This document shows positions 28,401 to 36,139 of a stretch of DNA of 64,000 bases, one piece after another (the stretch's first letter is position 1; every line of letters begins with the position of its first letter). Source of the stretch: DATBGO01 sp963695645 (lineage in GTDB: Bacteria > Actinomycetota > Actinomycetes > Streptosporangiales > Streptosporangiaceae). Location: positions 62,001 through 126,000 of the forward strand of contig CAVOHC010000013.1 in the NCBI GenBank assembly GCA_963695645.1, read 5' to 3'. The notes beneath the pieces are model-generated. The model ran no database searches, was not told the DNA's origin, and saw only the letters and a list, made by a program, of their open reading frames with translations. Made by a program: the position numbers and the translations under genes.

Positions 28401-29492
28401 TCAGCCCGAGCAGCCGCCCGCCGACCCGCAGGCGCTGGTCAGCGTGTACCTGGAGACGGCGAACTTCTCCGGCTTACCGCCCGTGGAGCAGATCTCGAAC
28501 CCGAAGTCGACCTGCCCGAGCTTAGCCCCGGCGCTGACCAGCCGGTGACCCTGGAGCCATTTCAGCGTCGCGAGGATGTCAACCGTGCCGGACTGCTCGT
28601 TCTTATCCAGGCTGAAGATGACCTCCCCGCCGTTGTACTGGTAGACGGTGAACGCCTGCCCGCCGATCGTCGCCGTGCCGATCTGCTGGGCTCCGCCGCT
28701 GCCCCGGCCCACGTTGTCCACCCATATCATGATCTCGTTCGGCCCGGAGGTGTTGCTGAGCCACAGGTCGTAGGCGGCCTCGGCATCGGTGCCGGCCTGC
28801 GGGTTCATCGTCTCAGTGAAATCTGAGGTTATCGACGCGAACGCGGAGATAGCTGGGTCGGTATCGGTGGTCTTGGTGAACACCTGCTGCACGTCCGGGT
28901 AGGTGAGGACGGCGGTATTGCCGCTGGCCTGGGTGGACGTGGCGGACCAGTTGCCTGGGTCGTAGGCGGTGAGGGTCTGCGGACCGCAGCTGGTCGTGTT
29001 GGTATTCGGGCCGCACCCCCACATGTTGTTCCCGTCGTAGGTCGTGTACCCGTTGCTGTTGCTGATCGGCGGGTAAGCGTATGGGCCGCAGTTGCCGTTG
29101 TGCACCGAGGTTACGCATGCCGCCCCGGTCGCCCGGCTAGGAGTCGGGCTCGTGGCGGTCGGGCTCGGATGCGGCGTGGCCGACGTACTCGTCGGGCTGG
29201 GGCTCGGTGAGCTGGCCCTCGGGCTCGGCGACTTGGCCCGCTGCCCGGCCTGCCCCTGCCATTGCACCGGGACCGTCCCCGCCGGGCACGCGGGCGGCGT
29301 GTTGACACGCACTCTGGCGAGGGTGTGCCCGGAGGTCAGGCAGGCGTAGATCGTCGTGCCGGCGGCGGCCGCGGGCATGAAAGCCTGGACCGTCGCGGCG
29401 GGCCGGGCCAGCATGGCGGGCACTGAGGCGCCGACGGCGAGGGCCGACCCCGCTGCGACAGCCGCCAGGACGATCCGTGATGACCTGTTCAT
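28401..29492 (-). CDS. Secreted glycoside hydrolase, GH12-type (endoglucanase-like)
   Basis: 363 residues. A signal peptide (MNRSSRIVLAAVAAGSALAV) leads into a short N-terminal module (TIYACLTSGHTLARVRV) and a Ser/Pro/Thr linker. The catalytic domain starts near residue 130. It shows the GH12 jelly-roll signatures: AAYDLWLSN, the nucleophile Glu in NEIMIWVDNVG, VYQYNGGEVIFSLDKN, and the acid/base Glu in GQVDFGFEICSTGG near the C-terminus. ATG 29492 is preferred over 29534 because ggagagg lies upstream and the signal peptide starts there. Likely activity: hydrolysis of beta-1,4-glucans outside the cell. It lies between the integrase relic and rsgA, so it may be an acquisition into a conserved locus. 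Confidence 0.8.
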   Translation of the reverse strand: MNRSSRIVLAAVAAGSALAVGASVPAMLARPAATVQAFMPAAAAGTTIYACLTSGHTLARVRVNTPPACPAGTVPVQWQGQAGQRAKSPSPRASSPSPSPTSTSATPHPSPTATSPTPSRATGAACVTSVHNGNCGPYAYPPISNSNGYTTYDGNNMWGCGPNTNTTSCGPQTLTAYDPGNWSATSTQASGNTAVLTYPDVQQVFTKTTDTDPAISAFASITSDFTETMNPQAGTDAEAAYDLWLSNTSGPNEIMIWVDNVGRGSGGAQQIGTATIGGQAFTVYQYNGGEVIFSLDKNEQSGTVDILATLKWLQGHRLVSAGAKLGQVDFGFEICSTGGKPEKFAVSRYTLTSACGSAGGCSG

Positions 29493-29680
29493 TTCCGGCC
29501 CGCCTCTCCAGCTCGGATTGTCCTTGGGCGGCAACGATACCGGGACCAGCGGCGGGGTTTCAGGTGAATCGGGGCGCGGCGGTCAGATGTGCAGCTCGCG
29601 GACTTACTACTCGCCGAGCGCGCCGGTGACCTGCTCGAAGAGATCATCGAGTGGCTGGTTTGGCCGGCCCGGCGGGCTGC

Positions 29681-30772
29681 TTATTCATCTTCGCGGTGGC
29701 CTGGCGCCCGGCGGCGGTCGGCGTCGGTCTCGGTGTCGGCGGGGGGAGTGCGGTGGGCAGGGGCGCTGCCGGCGTCGAGACCCTCCAGGCTGCGCAGCAG
29801 GCGGCGCAGCGAGTCCAGCCTGACCGCAAGCGGGCCGCCGCCGCGGGCGGCCACCCACGAGTCGAGCGCGCAGTCGGGTTCCACGTGCGTGCAGCCCGGC
29901 GGGCACCCGGCCGTGCCCTCGGCGAGGTCGCCAAACGCCTGCGCAACCCGGTCCGCAGCGATGTGGCCCAGCCCGAAGCTGCGCAGTCCCGGGGTGTCGA
30001 TGAGCCAGCCGCCGCCCGGCAGCCGAAGCGCCACCGCGGATGACGAGGTGTGCCGGCCGCGCCCAGTTACCTCGCTGACCATGCCGACGGCCCGTCCGGC
30101 ATCCGGGATAAGCGCGTTGACCAGCGTGGACTTGCCGACGCCCGAATGCCCGACGAGCACGCTGAGCCGGCCGGCCAGTTTCACGCGAACCGCGTCCAGC
30201 ATCTCCTCGGTGAGCGGCCGCCCGAGTACCACGTGCTCGGTGCCGAGCGGCGCGTAGGCGGCGAGGAGGTCGTCGGGAGCGGCCAGGTCGGCCTTGGTCA
30301 GGCAGAGCAGCGGATCAATCCCGGCGTCGTAGGCCGCGACCAGGAACCGGTCGATCAGCCGCGGCCTTGGCGGCGGATCGGCGAGCGCGCAGACGATCAC
30401 CAGCTGGTCGGCGTTGGCGACGATCACCCGCTCCACCGGGTCCGAGTCGTCGGCAGAGCGGCGCAGCACCGAGCTGCGCGGCGCGACCCGGACGATCCGG
30501 GCGAGCGTGCCAGCCGCGCCCGAGGTGTCGCCGGCCAGGCTGACCATGTCCCCGACCACCACCCGCCGGTGCCCGAGCTCGCGAGCGGTCATGGCGGTGA
30601 GCTCGCGATCGCCGATCACGCAGTGGTAACGGCCGCGGTCGACGGCCACGACGAAGGCCTCGGCCGCGCTGGAATGGGCCGGCCTGCGCCTGGTGCGGGG
30701 CCGCGAGCCCCGGCCTGGCCGTACCCGCACGTCATCTTCGTCCAGCTCGCGGCCGTGGGTCGGCCGGCTCAA
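29681..30772 (-). CDS. rsgA: Ribosome small-subunit-dependent GTPase RsgA (reading frame continuous with aroA)
   Basis: Circularly permuted GTPase assisting 30S maturation. The family N-terminus LDEDDVRVRPGRGSRPRTRR is followed by the OB fold (FVVAVDRGRYHC). G4-like LTKAD precedes the P-loop GHSGVGKSTL, then DTPGLRSFGL as G3, the permuted order typical of RsgA. The C-terminal zinc site is CPPGCTHVEPDCAL. TTG 30772 gives 363 residues, the usual length. In this assembly the aroA frame runs into it without a stop: a 41-base tandem duplication (30742-30822) has put the ancestral TTGA overlap out of frame. Whether it is made as a fusion or from the internal TTG cannot be told. Confidence 0.9.
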   Translation of the reverse strand: MSRPTHGRELDEDDVRVRPGRGSRPRTRRRPAHSSAAEAFVVAVDRGRYHCVIGDRELTAMTARELGHRRVVVGDMVSLAGDTSGAAGTLARIVRVAPRSSVLRRSADDSDPVERVIVANADQLVIVCALADPPPRPRLIDRFLVAAYDAGIDPLLCLTKADLAAPDDLLAAYAPLGTEHVVLGRPLTEEMLDAVRVKLAGRLSVLVGHSGVGKSTLVNALIPDAGRAVGMVSEVTGRGRHTSSSAVALRLPGGGWLIDTPGLRSFGLGHIAADRVAQAFGDLAEGTAGCPPGCTHVEPDCALDSWVAARGGGPLAVRLDSLRRLLRSLEGLDAGSAPAHRTPPADTETDADRRRAPGHREDE

Positions 30773-30822
30773 GGGGACCGCTCCAGCTCGCGGCCGCGGG
30801 TCGGCCGGCGAGGGGGACCGCT
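30742..30822. repeat. 41/40-bp tandem duplication at the aroA-rsgA junction
   Basis: The units at 30742-30782 and 30783-30822 are near-identical (both contain ccagctcgcggccg) but differ by one base in length. On the minus strand a single unit would have let aroA end at TGA inside ccttgagcc, overlapping a TTG start of rsgA. With two units of unequal length the aroA frame avoids the TGA and continues into rsgA. Confidence 0.85.
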
Positions 30823-32167
30823 CCAGCATCGCCGCCCAGGCCGCGGTGAATGCGGGGAAGGTCTTGCCGACGGTAGCCGCGTTACGCACGGTCAGCCCGG
30901 GTACGGCGAGCCCGAGCACGGCCGCGGCCATGACCAGCCGGTGATCGTCATGACTGTCGAAGGGGGCGCCCGCTGCGCGCAGCGGCCGCGGCCGGATCTC
31001 CAGGCCGTCGCCGCGCTCGATGACCTCGCCGCCGAGCGCGCCGATCTCCGCGGCCAGCGCCGCGAGCCGGTCACTCTCGTGCCTGCGCAGGTGGCCGACG
31101 CCGGTGAACACCGACGGCGAGTCGGCCAGCGCCGCGAGCGCGGCCAGCACCGGCACGAGCTCGCCGATATCGCCAAGGTCCGCGGTGACGCCCCGGATCC
31201 GGCCAGTGCCGGTGACCCGCATGCCAGCGCTGGTCCTGGTGCTGGCGGCGCCCATCGCCGCGAGCAGGTCAAGGATCTGCCCGGCGGGCTGCGTGGTCCG
31301 CGAAGGCCAGTCTCGGATCGTCACGGACCCGCTGGTGACCAGCGCCGCGGCAAGGAACGGGGCGGCGCCGGACAAATCAGGCTCCACGGCGATCAATGCC
31401 GGCCGAAGCGAGCCAGGGTGCACCCGCCAGATATTTCTTATAACGGATGACGCGGGCTGACCGCCGTCCCCGCCCGGGCTCCCGGTCTCCACGTCAGCGC
31501 CCGCATCGCGCAGCATCTGCACGGTCATCGCGATGTGCGGCGCCGACGGAACCCGGGGGCCCTCGTGCCTGATCTCCGCCCCCTTGCCGTACCGCGGGGC
31601 GGCCAGCAGCAGGCCGGATACCAGCTGGGACGACCCGGAGGCGTCCAGGGTGACGGTGCCGCCGGGGATGGCGCCCCGGCCGCGGACCGTGAACGGTATC
31701 GCGCCGCGGCCCTCGTCGCTGATCACCGCGCCGAGCTCGCGCAGCGCGGTGAGCAGCTGGCCGACCGGCCGCTCCGCGGCGCGGCTGTCTCCGGTGAACT
31801 CCACGGTCGCGCTGGTCAGCGAGGCAACCGGGGGGACAAAGCGGAGCACCGTGCCCGCGTTGCCGACATCGATGGTCACGCTGCCTGCGCGCTGCCCGGG
31901 TATCACCCGCCAGCTAGCCGGCGGGCCGTCCGCCGCCTCGATCAGGCAGCCGAGCGCGCGCAGCCCGGCCGGCCATCAGCTGAGTGTCCCTCGCGATCAG
32001 CGGGCCGGTGATCAGCGTGGGGCTGTCCGCCAGCGCGGCAAGGACCAGCGCGCGGTTAGTCATGGACTTGGAGCCAGGTACGGCAACAGCGCCCGCACCG
32101 GCCCCGCCGCGGCGGGCGCCTGCCAGGGACCGCCCGGCCGGGGGCCCGGATCTGGTGCCCGGTCCAT
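30770..32167 (-). CDS. aroA: 3-phosphoshikimate 1-carboxyvinyltransferase (EPSP synthase), two compensating frameshifts, fused to rsgA
   Basis: Sixth step of the shikimate pathway. ATG 32167 has an aaaggag site seven bases upstream and gives MDRAPDPG to AAAGPVRA. The frame must then shift near 32083 to read AVAVPGSKSMTNRALVLAAL, the phosphoenolpyruvate-site Lys-Ser/Arg motif, and shift back near 31972 to read LGCLIEAADGPP and the rest. These two opposite single-base changes are about 110 bases apart. The remainder is intact: VGNAGTVLRFVPP, SGSSQLVSGLLLAAP, EPDLSGAAPFLAAALVTSG, DIGELVPVLAALAAL, HLRRHESDRL and SHDDHRLVMAAAVLG. The C-terminus AMLERSP enters the tandem duplication and runs into rsgA. 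The gene is normally essential without supplied aromatics, so sequence error is plausible. Confidence 0.85.
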
Positions 32168-32363
32168 GCGCCGCTCCTTTGCCTGGCCGCCGCTGTCTGG
32201 CCGCCGCCTCGAGGCTACCGGTTGCGCCGGCGGCGGCCAGCCGGGCGCGGGCGTGGTCGGCGAAAGCACGCGCTGCCGAGGTTTGGCAAACTCCGAACTT
32301 GGCTATGAACTCGCTCAATCTGTGCTTCCCCCAGCCCTATGATGCTCTTGTCAAGGTGAGGAC

Positions 32364-33122
32364 ATGTGTGGCCGGTATGCCTCCGCGCGCAAGCGCATAG
32401 AACTCCTTGAGGAGTTCCGTATTGAGCGTGACCGCGTCACCGAGCCGCTCGATCCCGACTACAACGTGGCGCCGACAAAGCCTGTCTATGCCGTCCTCAC
32501 CCGCGCGCCGAGGACTGCGGAGGCGGACCGGGCGGAGGCGGATGCCCAGGCCCGTGAACTGCGCGTGGTCCGCTGGGGCCTGGTGCCCTCGTGGGCCAAG
32601 GACCCGTCGATCGGCGGCCGCCTGATCAACGCCCGGGCCGAGACGGTCGATTCCAAGCCTGCGTTCCGCAAGGCGTTTGCCAGACGGCGTTGCCTGCTTC
32701 CCGCTGACGGCTATTACGAATGGCAGCCGGTCGAGGCTGGCGGGCGCACCGTAAAGCAGCCGTACTTCATCTGCCGCCGCGATGGCGGCCCGCTGGCCAT
32801 GGCCGGGATCTACGAGCTGTGGCGGGACCGGTCGCTCCCCGACGATCATGAGCGCGGGTGGCTGTGGACCGCCGCGATCATCACGACAAGCGCGCCCGAC
32901 GAACTCGGCCGGATCCATGACCGGATGCCGATGATCATCGATGAGAACAGCTGGGCGGACTGGCTCGATCCGGCCAGCGGCGATCCAGCCGACCTGCGCG
33001 CCCTGCTGGCGCCCGCGGCAGCTGGCGGCCTCGACTGGCATCCGGTCTCGACCGAGGTCAACTCGGTACGGCACAACGGCCCGGAGCTGATCGAGCCGAT
33101 CGAGCCTGCGGATAGGAGGTAA
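32364..33122 (+). CDS. SOS response-associated peptidase (SRAP/YedK/HMCES family)
   Basis: 252 residues. It shields abasic sites in single-stranded DNA by a thiazolidine crosslink through its N-terminal Cys2. Seen are MCGRYAS with Cys2, NVAPTKPVYAV (Asn of the active site), VRWGLVPSWAKD, INARAET, RRCLLPADGYYEW with the catalytic Glu, and IHDRMPMII with the catalytic His. ATG 32364 is fixed because the Met must be removed to expose Cys2; gtgagg lies just upstream. It is divergent from aroA, with TATGAT at 32338 as a possible -10. It occupies the same place as in other actinobacterial aroA-sigH/sigR loci. Confidence 0.93.
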   Translation: MCGRYASARKRIELLEEFRIERDRVTEPLDPDYNVAPTKPVYAVLTRAPRTAEADRAEADAQARELRVVRWGLVPSWAKDPSIGGRLINARAETVDSKPAFRKAFARRRCLLPADGYYEWQPVEAGGRTVKQPYFICRRDGGPLAMAGIYELWRDRSLPDDHERGWLWTAAIITTSAPDELGRIHDRMPMIIDENSWADWLDPASGDPADLRALLAPAAAGGLDWHPVSTEVNSVRHNGPELIEPIEPADRR

Positions 33123-33129
33123 GGACCTG

Positions 33130-33477
33130 ATGGATGTGGCCGCTGCCCGCGAGCGTCTGGCGCAGATTCGCGACGGGCTCGACAGGTCGATCATGGTGCT
33201 GACCGGCGAGCACGAGGACGAGTGGGTGCCTGAGTACCCCCAGGATCCGGCCGACGCGGGGGCCAATCTCGCCGAGACTGAACGCACCGAGGCGGTACTC
33301 GCGCTCGCCAGGCAGCAGCGTTCGGAGGTGATCGACGCCCTGCTTCGTCTCGACAAGGGAACCTACGGTACCTGCACGGACTGTGGCTCAGCGGTCCCTG
33401 AGGGGCGGCTGGAGGCCAAACCAGAGGCGGCCCGCTGCGTTGCCTGCCAGGCCAGGCGAGACCGGCACCGCCGCTAG
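33130..33477 (+). CDS. TraR/DksA-family zinc-finger protein
   Basis: 115 residues. The N-terminal helical region (ERLAQIRDGLDRSIMVL, RQQRSEVIDALLRLDKGTYG) is followed by a C4 zinc finger, CTDCGSAVPEGRLEAKPEAA then CVACQ, as in DksA/TraR proteins. These typically bind the secondary channel of RNA polymerase. The gene starts seven bases after the SRAP stop, so it is probably cotranscribed. The next gene is sigR, whose SigR-type promoter begins 12 bases after this stop. The N-terminal acidic tip typical of E. coli DksA (DxxDxA) is only weakly present (QDPADAGANLAE). Confidence 0.85.
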   Translation: MDVAAARERLAQIRDGLDRSIMVLTGEHEDEWVPEYPQDPADAGANLAETERTEAVLALARQQRSEVIDALLRLDKGTYGTCTDCGSAVPEGRLEAKPEAARCVACQARRDRHRR

Positions 33478-33488
33478 GCACGGATCAA

Positions 33489-33514
33489 GGAATGAAGGCA
33501 TGCGGGCGGGTGTT
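33489..33514 (+). promoter_or_regulatory. SigR-dependent promoter upstream of sigR
   Basis: GGAAT at 33489-33493, an 18-base spacer, then GTT at 33512-33514. This is exactly the published SigR consensus (GGAAT-N18-GTT). It lies just after the DksA-like gene and before sigR, matching the known autoregulatory sigRp2 arrangement in Streptomyces. Confidence 0.8.
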
Positions 33515-33565
33515 ACACCACGCGTGTCCGTAGCCACCTGCCAGGTTGATGCCGTCCCCGTGGTC

Positions 33566-34300
33566 ATGCCGCGCGAGAAGGCTGGCTCCGGCGTTGTATC
33601 CTCCGGCCGAGGCAGTTGGTCTTTCGGCCAGCCGCGGCGGGCGTTCGCGGAGGAGGTGGGTCCAGTCCCTGAGGAGACACTGCAGGAGCGCAGCGAGCGC
33701 TTCTCCCGCGATGTCCTGCCGTACCTGGATCAGCTGTATGCGGCAGCGATGCGGATGACCCGCAATCCGGCCGATGCCGAGGACCTGGTGCAGGAGACCT
33801 TCGCCAAGGCGTATGCGTCCTTTCATCAGTTCCAGGTGGGCACCAACCTGAAGGCCTGGCTGTTCCGGATCCTCACCAATACGTTCATCAACTCCTACCG
33901 CAAGCGGCAGCGTGAGCCGCAGCGGTCAGGTACCGAGGAGATCGAGGACTGGCAGCTAGCCAGGGCCGCCTCGCACACCTCGGGGGGCCTGAAGTCCGCT
34001 GAGGCCGAGGCGCTTGAGCGGCTTCCCGACTCTGACGTCAAGGCGGCGCTGCAGGCGCTGCCGGAAGAATTCCGCATCGCGGTCTACCTGGCCGACGTGG
34101 AAGGCTTCGCTTACAAGGAGATCGCGGACATCATGGGAACCCCGATCGGGACCGTGATGAGCCGACTGCACCGCGGGCGCAGGCAGCTCCGCGAGATGCT
34201 GCAGGACTATGCGGCCGATCAGGGCCTGGTCAGGGCTGCGTCGACCGCCCCCGCCGAGGCGCCGTCATCGGGCGATGCGCCTGGGAAGGACGCGCAATGA
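33566..34300 (+). CDS. sigR: Thiol-oxidative-stress ECF sigma factor SigR
   Basis: Close to streptomycete SigR and mycobacterial SigH. The region 2 block LPYLDQLYAAAMRMTRNPAD, AEDLVQETFAKAYASFHQF and NLKAWLFRILTNTFINSYRK is almost canonical. Region 4 contains LPEEFRIAVYLADVEGFAYK, EIADIMGTPIGTVMSRLHRG and RRQLREML. It directs thioredoxin, mycothiol and protease genes under disulfide stress. Start uncertain: ATG 33566 gives a long N-terminus like the known long unstable SigR-prime form, and GTG 33656 gives the short form. Neither has a well-spaced Shine-Dalgarno. A SigR promoter lies 52 bases upstream of 33566. Its stop overlaps the rsrA ATG (ATGA, 34297-34300). Confidence 0.93.
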   Translation: MPREKAGSGVVSSGRGSWSFGQPRRAFAEEVGPVPEETLQERSERFSRDVLPYLDQLYAAAMRMTRNPADAEDLVQETFAKAYASFHQFQVGTNLKAWLFRILTNTFINSYRKRQREPQRSGTEEIEDWQLARAASHTSGGLKSAEAEALERLPDSDVKAALQALPEEFRIAVYLADVEGFAYKEIADIMGTPIGTVMSRLHRGRRQLREMLQDYAADQGLVRAASTAPAEAPSSGDAPGKDAQ

Positions 34301-34578
34301 GCTGCGGTAAACCGCACGACGTGCCCTGTAGCGAGGTGCTCGCGCGCGTGTACTCCTACCTGGACGGCGAGATCGGGGACGCCGGATGCGCTCAGATTCG
34401 CCAGCACCTCGACGAGTGCGGCCCGTGCCTGCGGGAGTTCGGCCTGGAAGAGGCCGTGAAGCGGCTGGTGCAACGGCACTGCGGCTACGAGGATGTGCCG
34501 CGCGAGCTAAGGACCAAGGTGCTGGCCCGGATCCAGGCGGTCCGTGTTGAGCTTGAGGTCGAGCTGCACGTCGAGTAG
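34297..34578 (+). CDS. rsrA: Redox-sensitive zinc anti-sigma factor RsrA
   Basis: 93 residues. It sequesters SigR in its reduced, zinc-bound form and releases it on disulfide formation. The zinc and redox residues line up with Streptomyces RsrA: Cys3, Cys11, Cys31, His37, Cys41, Cys44 (HLDECGPC). The Cys pair at 61-62 of RsrA is His-Cys here (VQRHCG); those Cys are not needed for sensing in the characterised protein. Translationally coupled to sigR by an ATGA overlap. It is shorter than the S. coelicolor protein at the C-terminus. Confidence 0.94.
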   Translation: MSCGKPHDVPCSEVLARVYSYLDGEIGDAGCAQIRQHLDECGPCLREFGLEEAVKRLVQRHCGYEDVPRELRTKVLARIQAVRVELEVELHVE

Positions 34579-34759
34579 CCAGACTGGCTGACGTCCTCCG
34601 TTTCACAAAATGTCGTATTAGCTGGTCTAGCGCCCGCCGGGCGATGCGGCGGACGGCCACGCGGACCTGCTTGATCGCGTTACTCTAAGTGGCGGCAACG
34701 GAGCGGCGCCCGGGCGCGGGGGCGATGACCCCGGCGCGCTCCATTCGCACAAAGCCGAC

Positions 34760-36124
34760 ATGCGAGGGGTCATGAGCAGGGTCTCCCGAGCGGCCTGGCT
34801 GTACATAACGGCGGTGGCCGTTGCGGTCGCAGCCCTCGTCGCGCCCAGGCTGCCCGGCGCTATGCACGCCGGCTGGTGGATCACGCTCGGCGTCCTCATG
34901 GCCCTCTTCCTGGTCTGCGACTCGACCCCGGCGCAGCTGGCGGCGCGGCAGTCCGCCTGGTCGCCGAGTTCGTCCGCCACCCTGGCCGCCGTGGTGCTGC
35001 TCGGCCCGGTCGGCGCGGCCCTGGTGGGGGCCGTTTCGGTGGCGAGCCCGCGGCGCAAGCCGCTACTGGCCGAACGGCTTTTCAACGGAGCGATGTATGC
35101 GCTGTCGGGCTATCTCGCCGGATGGGCGTTCGTGGCGCTGCACGGCACCGTAGGGCGGCCGACCACCGCCGAATTCCCGCATATCATCTGGCCGTTCACG
35201 GTGGCCGCCGTCGTGCACGTGCTGGCCAATCAGGGGCTGCTGTGGGGCATGCTGCAGCTGATCGACGGCGAGGCCAGGCCACGGCGCCGGATCCGGCTTG
35301 AATCCAGCCTGCCGCTGCTGCTCGTGTCCGACCTGGGCTACGCGGCGCTCGGCCTGGTCATCGCGGCGCTGTGGTCGGTGATGAGTGAATTCGCGGCCGC
35401 CCTGGTGCTGGTCCCGCTGTTCGTGGCGCGCTGGGCGATGGGGCAGTTCGCCGAGCAGCAGCGGGCCTACGCGGCCACCATGGCCGCGCTGTGCCAGGCC
35501 GTTGAGACCAAGGACTTCTACACCCGCGGCCACGGCGACCGGGTGTCGCGCGGGTCCGGGATGATCGCCCGCCAGATCGGCATGCGGGCTGACCGGGCGG
35601 AGGCCATCAGGTTCGCTGGCATGCTGCACGACGTCGGCAAGCTGGGCGTGCCGACCAAGGTGCTGCAGAAGACCGGCGTGCTGACCGAAGAGGAGTACGC
35701 GGCCATCCAGCTGCACCCGATGCGCGGTCTGGAGATCGTCAGGGAGATCGGCTTCCTGAACGAGGCGCTCACCGGCATCATGCATCACCATGAGCGGATC
35801 GACGGCCGGGGCTACCCGATGGGCTTCGCCGGCGACGAGATCCCGGAGTTCGCGCGCATCATCGCGGTGGCCGACGCCTTCGACTCGATGACGTCGACCA
35901 GGTCCTACCGCCAGGCGCGCCGGATCGACGACGCGGTCGAGGAACTCCGCAAGGGCTCGGGCACCCAGTTCGATCCGGCCCTGGTGGACGCCTTCGTCGC
36001 CGCGCTGCGGCGGGATGGCTGGCAGCTGCCCGTGCCGCCGCCTGAGCCGCTCGACCGCGAGATGGTGACGGCGCAGGATCATGACGACCCGACCGCCCCG
36101 CTACGGGTCGTCGAGACCTTCTGA
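34760..36124 (+). CDS. Membrane HD-GYP domain protein
   Basis: 454 residues. The N-terminal half holds about six to seven membrane segments (from YITAVAVAVAALVAPRL to VIAALWSVMSEFAAALVLVP). The cytoplasmic half is a full HD-GYP domain: AVETKDFYTRGHGDRVSRGS, the metal-binding MLHDVGKLGVP near residue 290, HPMRGLEIVREIGFL, HHHERIDGRGYP near 335, and AVADAFDSMTSTRSYR. HD-GYP proteins hydrolyse cyclic dinucleotides such as c-di-GMP; all the hallmark residues are present here. A start at the second Met (34772) is equally possible. It is followed 15 bases later by a related HD protein. Confidence 0.88.
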   Translation: MRGVMSRVSRAAWLYITAVAVAVAALVAPRLPGAMHAGWWITLGVLMALFLVCDSTPAQLAARQSAWSPSSSATLAAVVLLGPVGAALVGAVSVASPRRKPLLAERLFNGAMYALSGYLAGWAFVALHGTVGRPTTAEFPHIIWPFTVAAVVHVLANQGLLWGMLQLIDGEARPRRRIRLESSLPLLLVSDLGYAALGLVIAALWSVMSEFAAALVLVPLFVARWAMGQFAEQQRAYAATMAALCQAVETKDFYTRGHGDRVSRGSGMIARQIGMRADRAEAIRFAGMLHDVGKLGVPTKVLQKTGVLTEEEYAAIQLHPMRGLEIVREIGFLNEALTGIMHHHERIDGRGYPMGFAGDEIPEFARIIAVADAFDSMTSTRSYRQARRIDDAVEELRKGSGTQFDPALVDAFVAALRRDGWQLPVPPPEPLDREMVTAQDHDDPTAPLRVVETF

Positions 36125-36139
36125 CGCCGGGGAGCAGCC

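Noticed and set aside
28179..28826. Plus-strand frame opposite the GH12 gene and the integrase relic
   Set aside because: It runs antisense to both recognised features and lacks motifs.
30050..31450. Long plus-strand frame across aroA-rsgA
   Set aside because: Shadow of two recognised proteins on the other strand; Arg/Gly-rich with no family motif.
32337..33356. A 339-codon open frame on the minus strand over the SRAP gene
   Set aside because: Antisense shadow of a well-supported SRAP gene; its protein has no conserved motif and the frame is open only because of GC-biased codon use.
35063..36082. A 339-codon minus-strand frame over the HD-GYP gene
   Set aside because: Shadow; the plus-strand protein has complete catalytic motifs.
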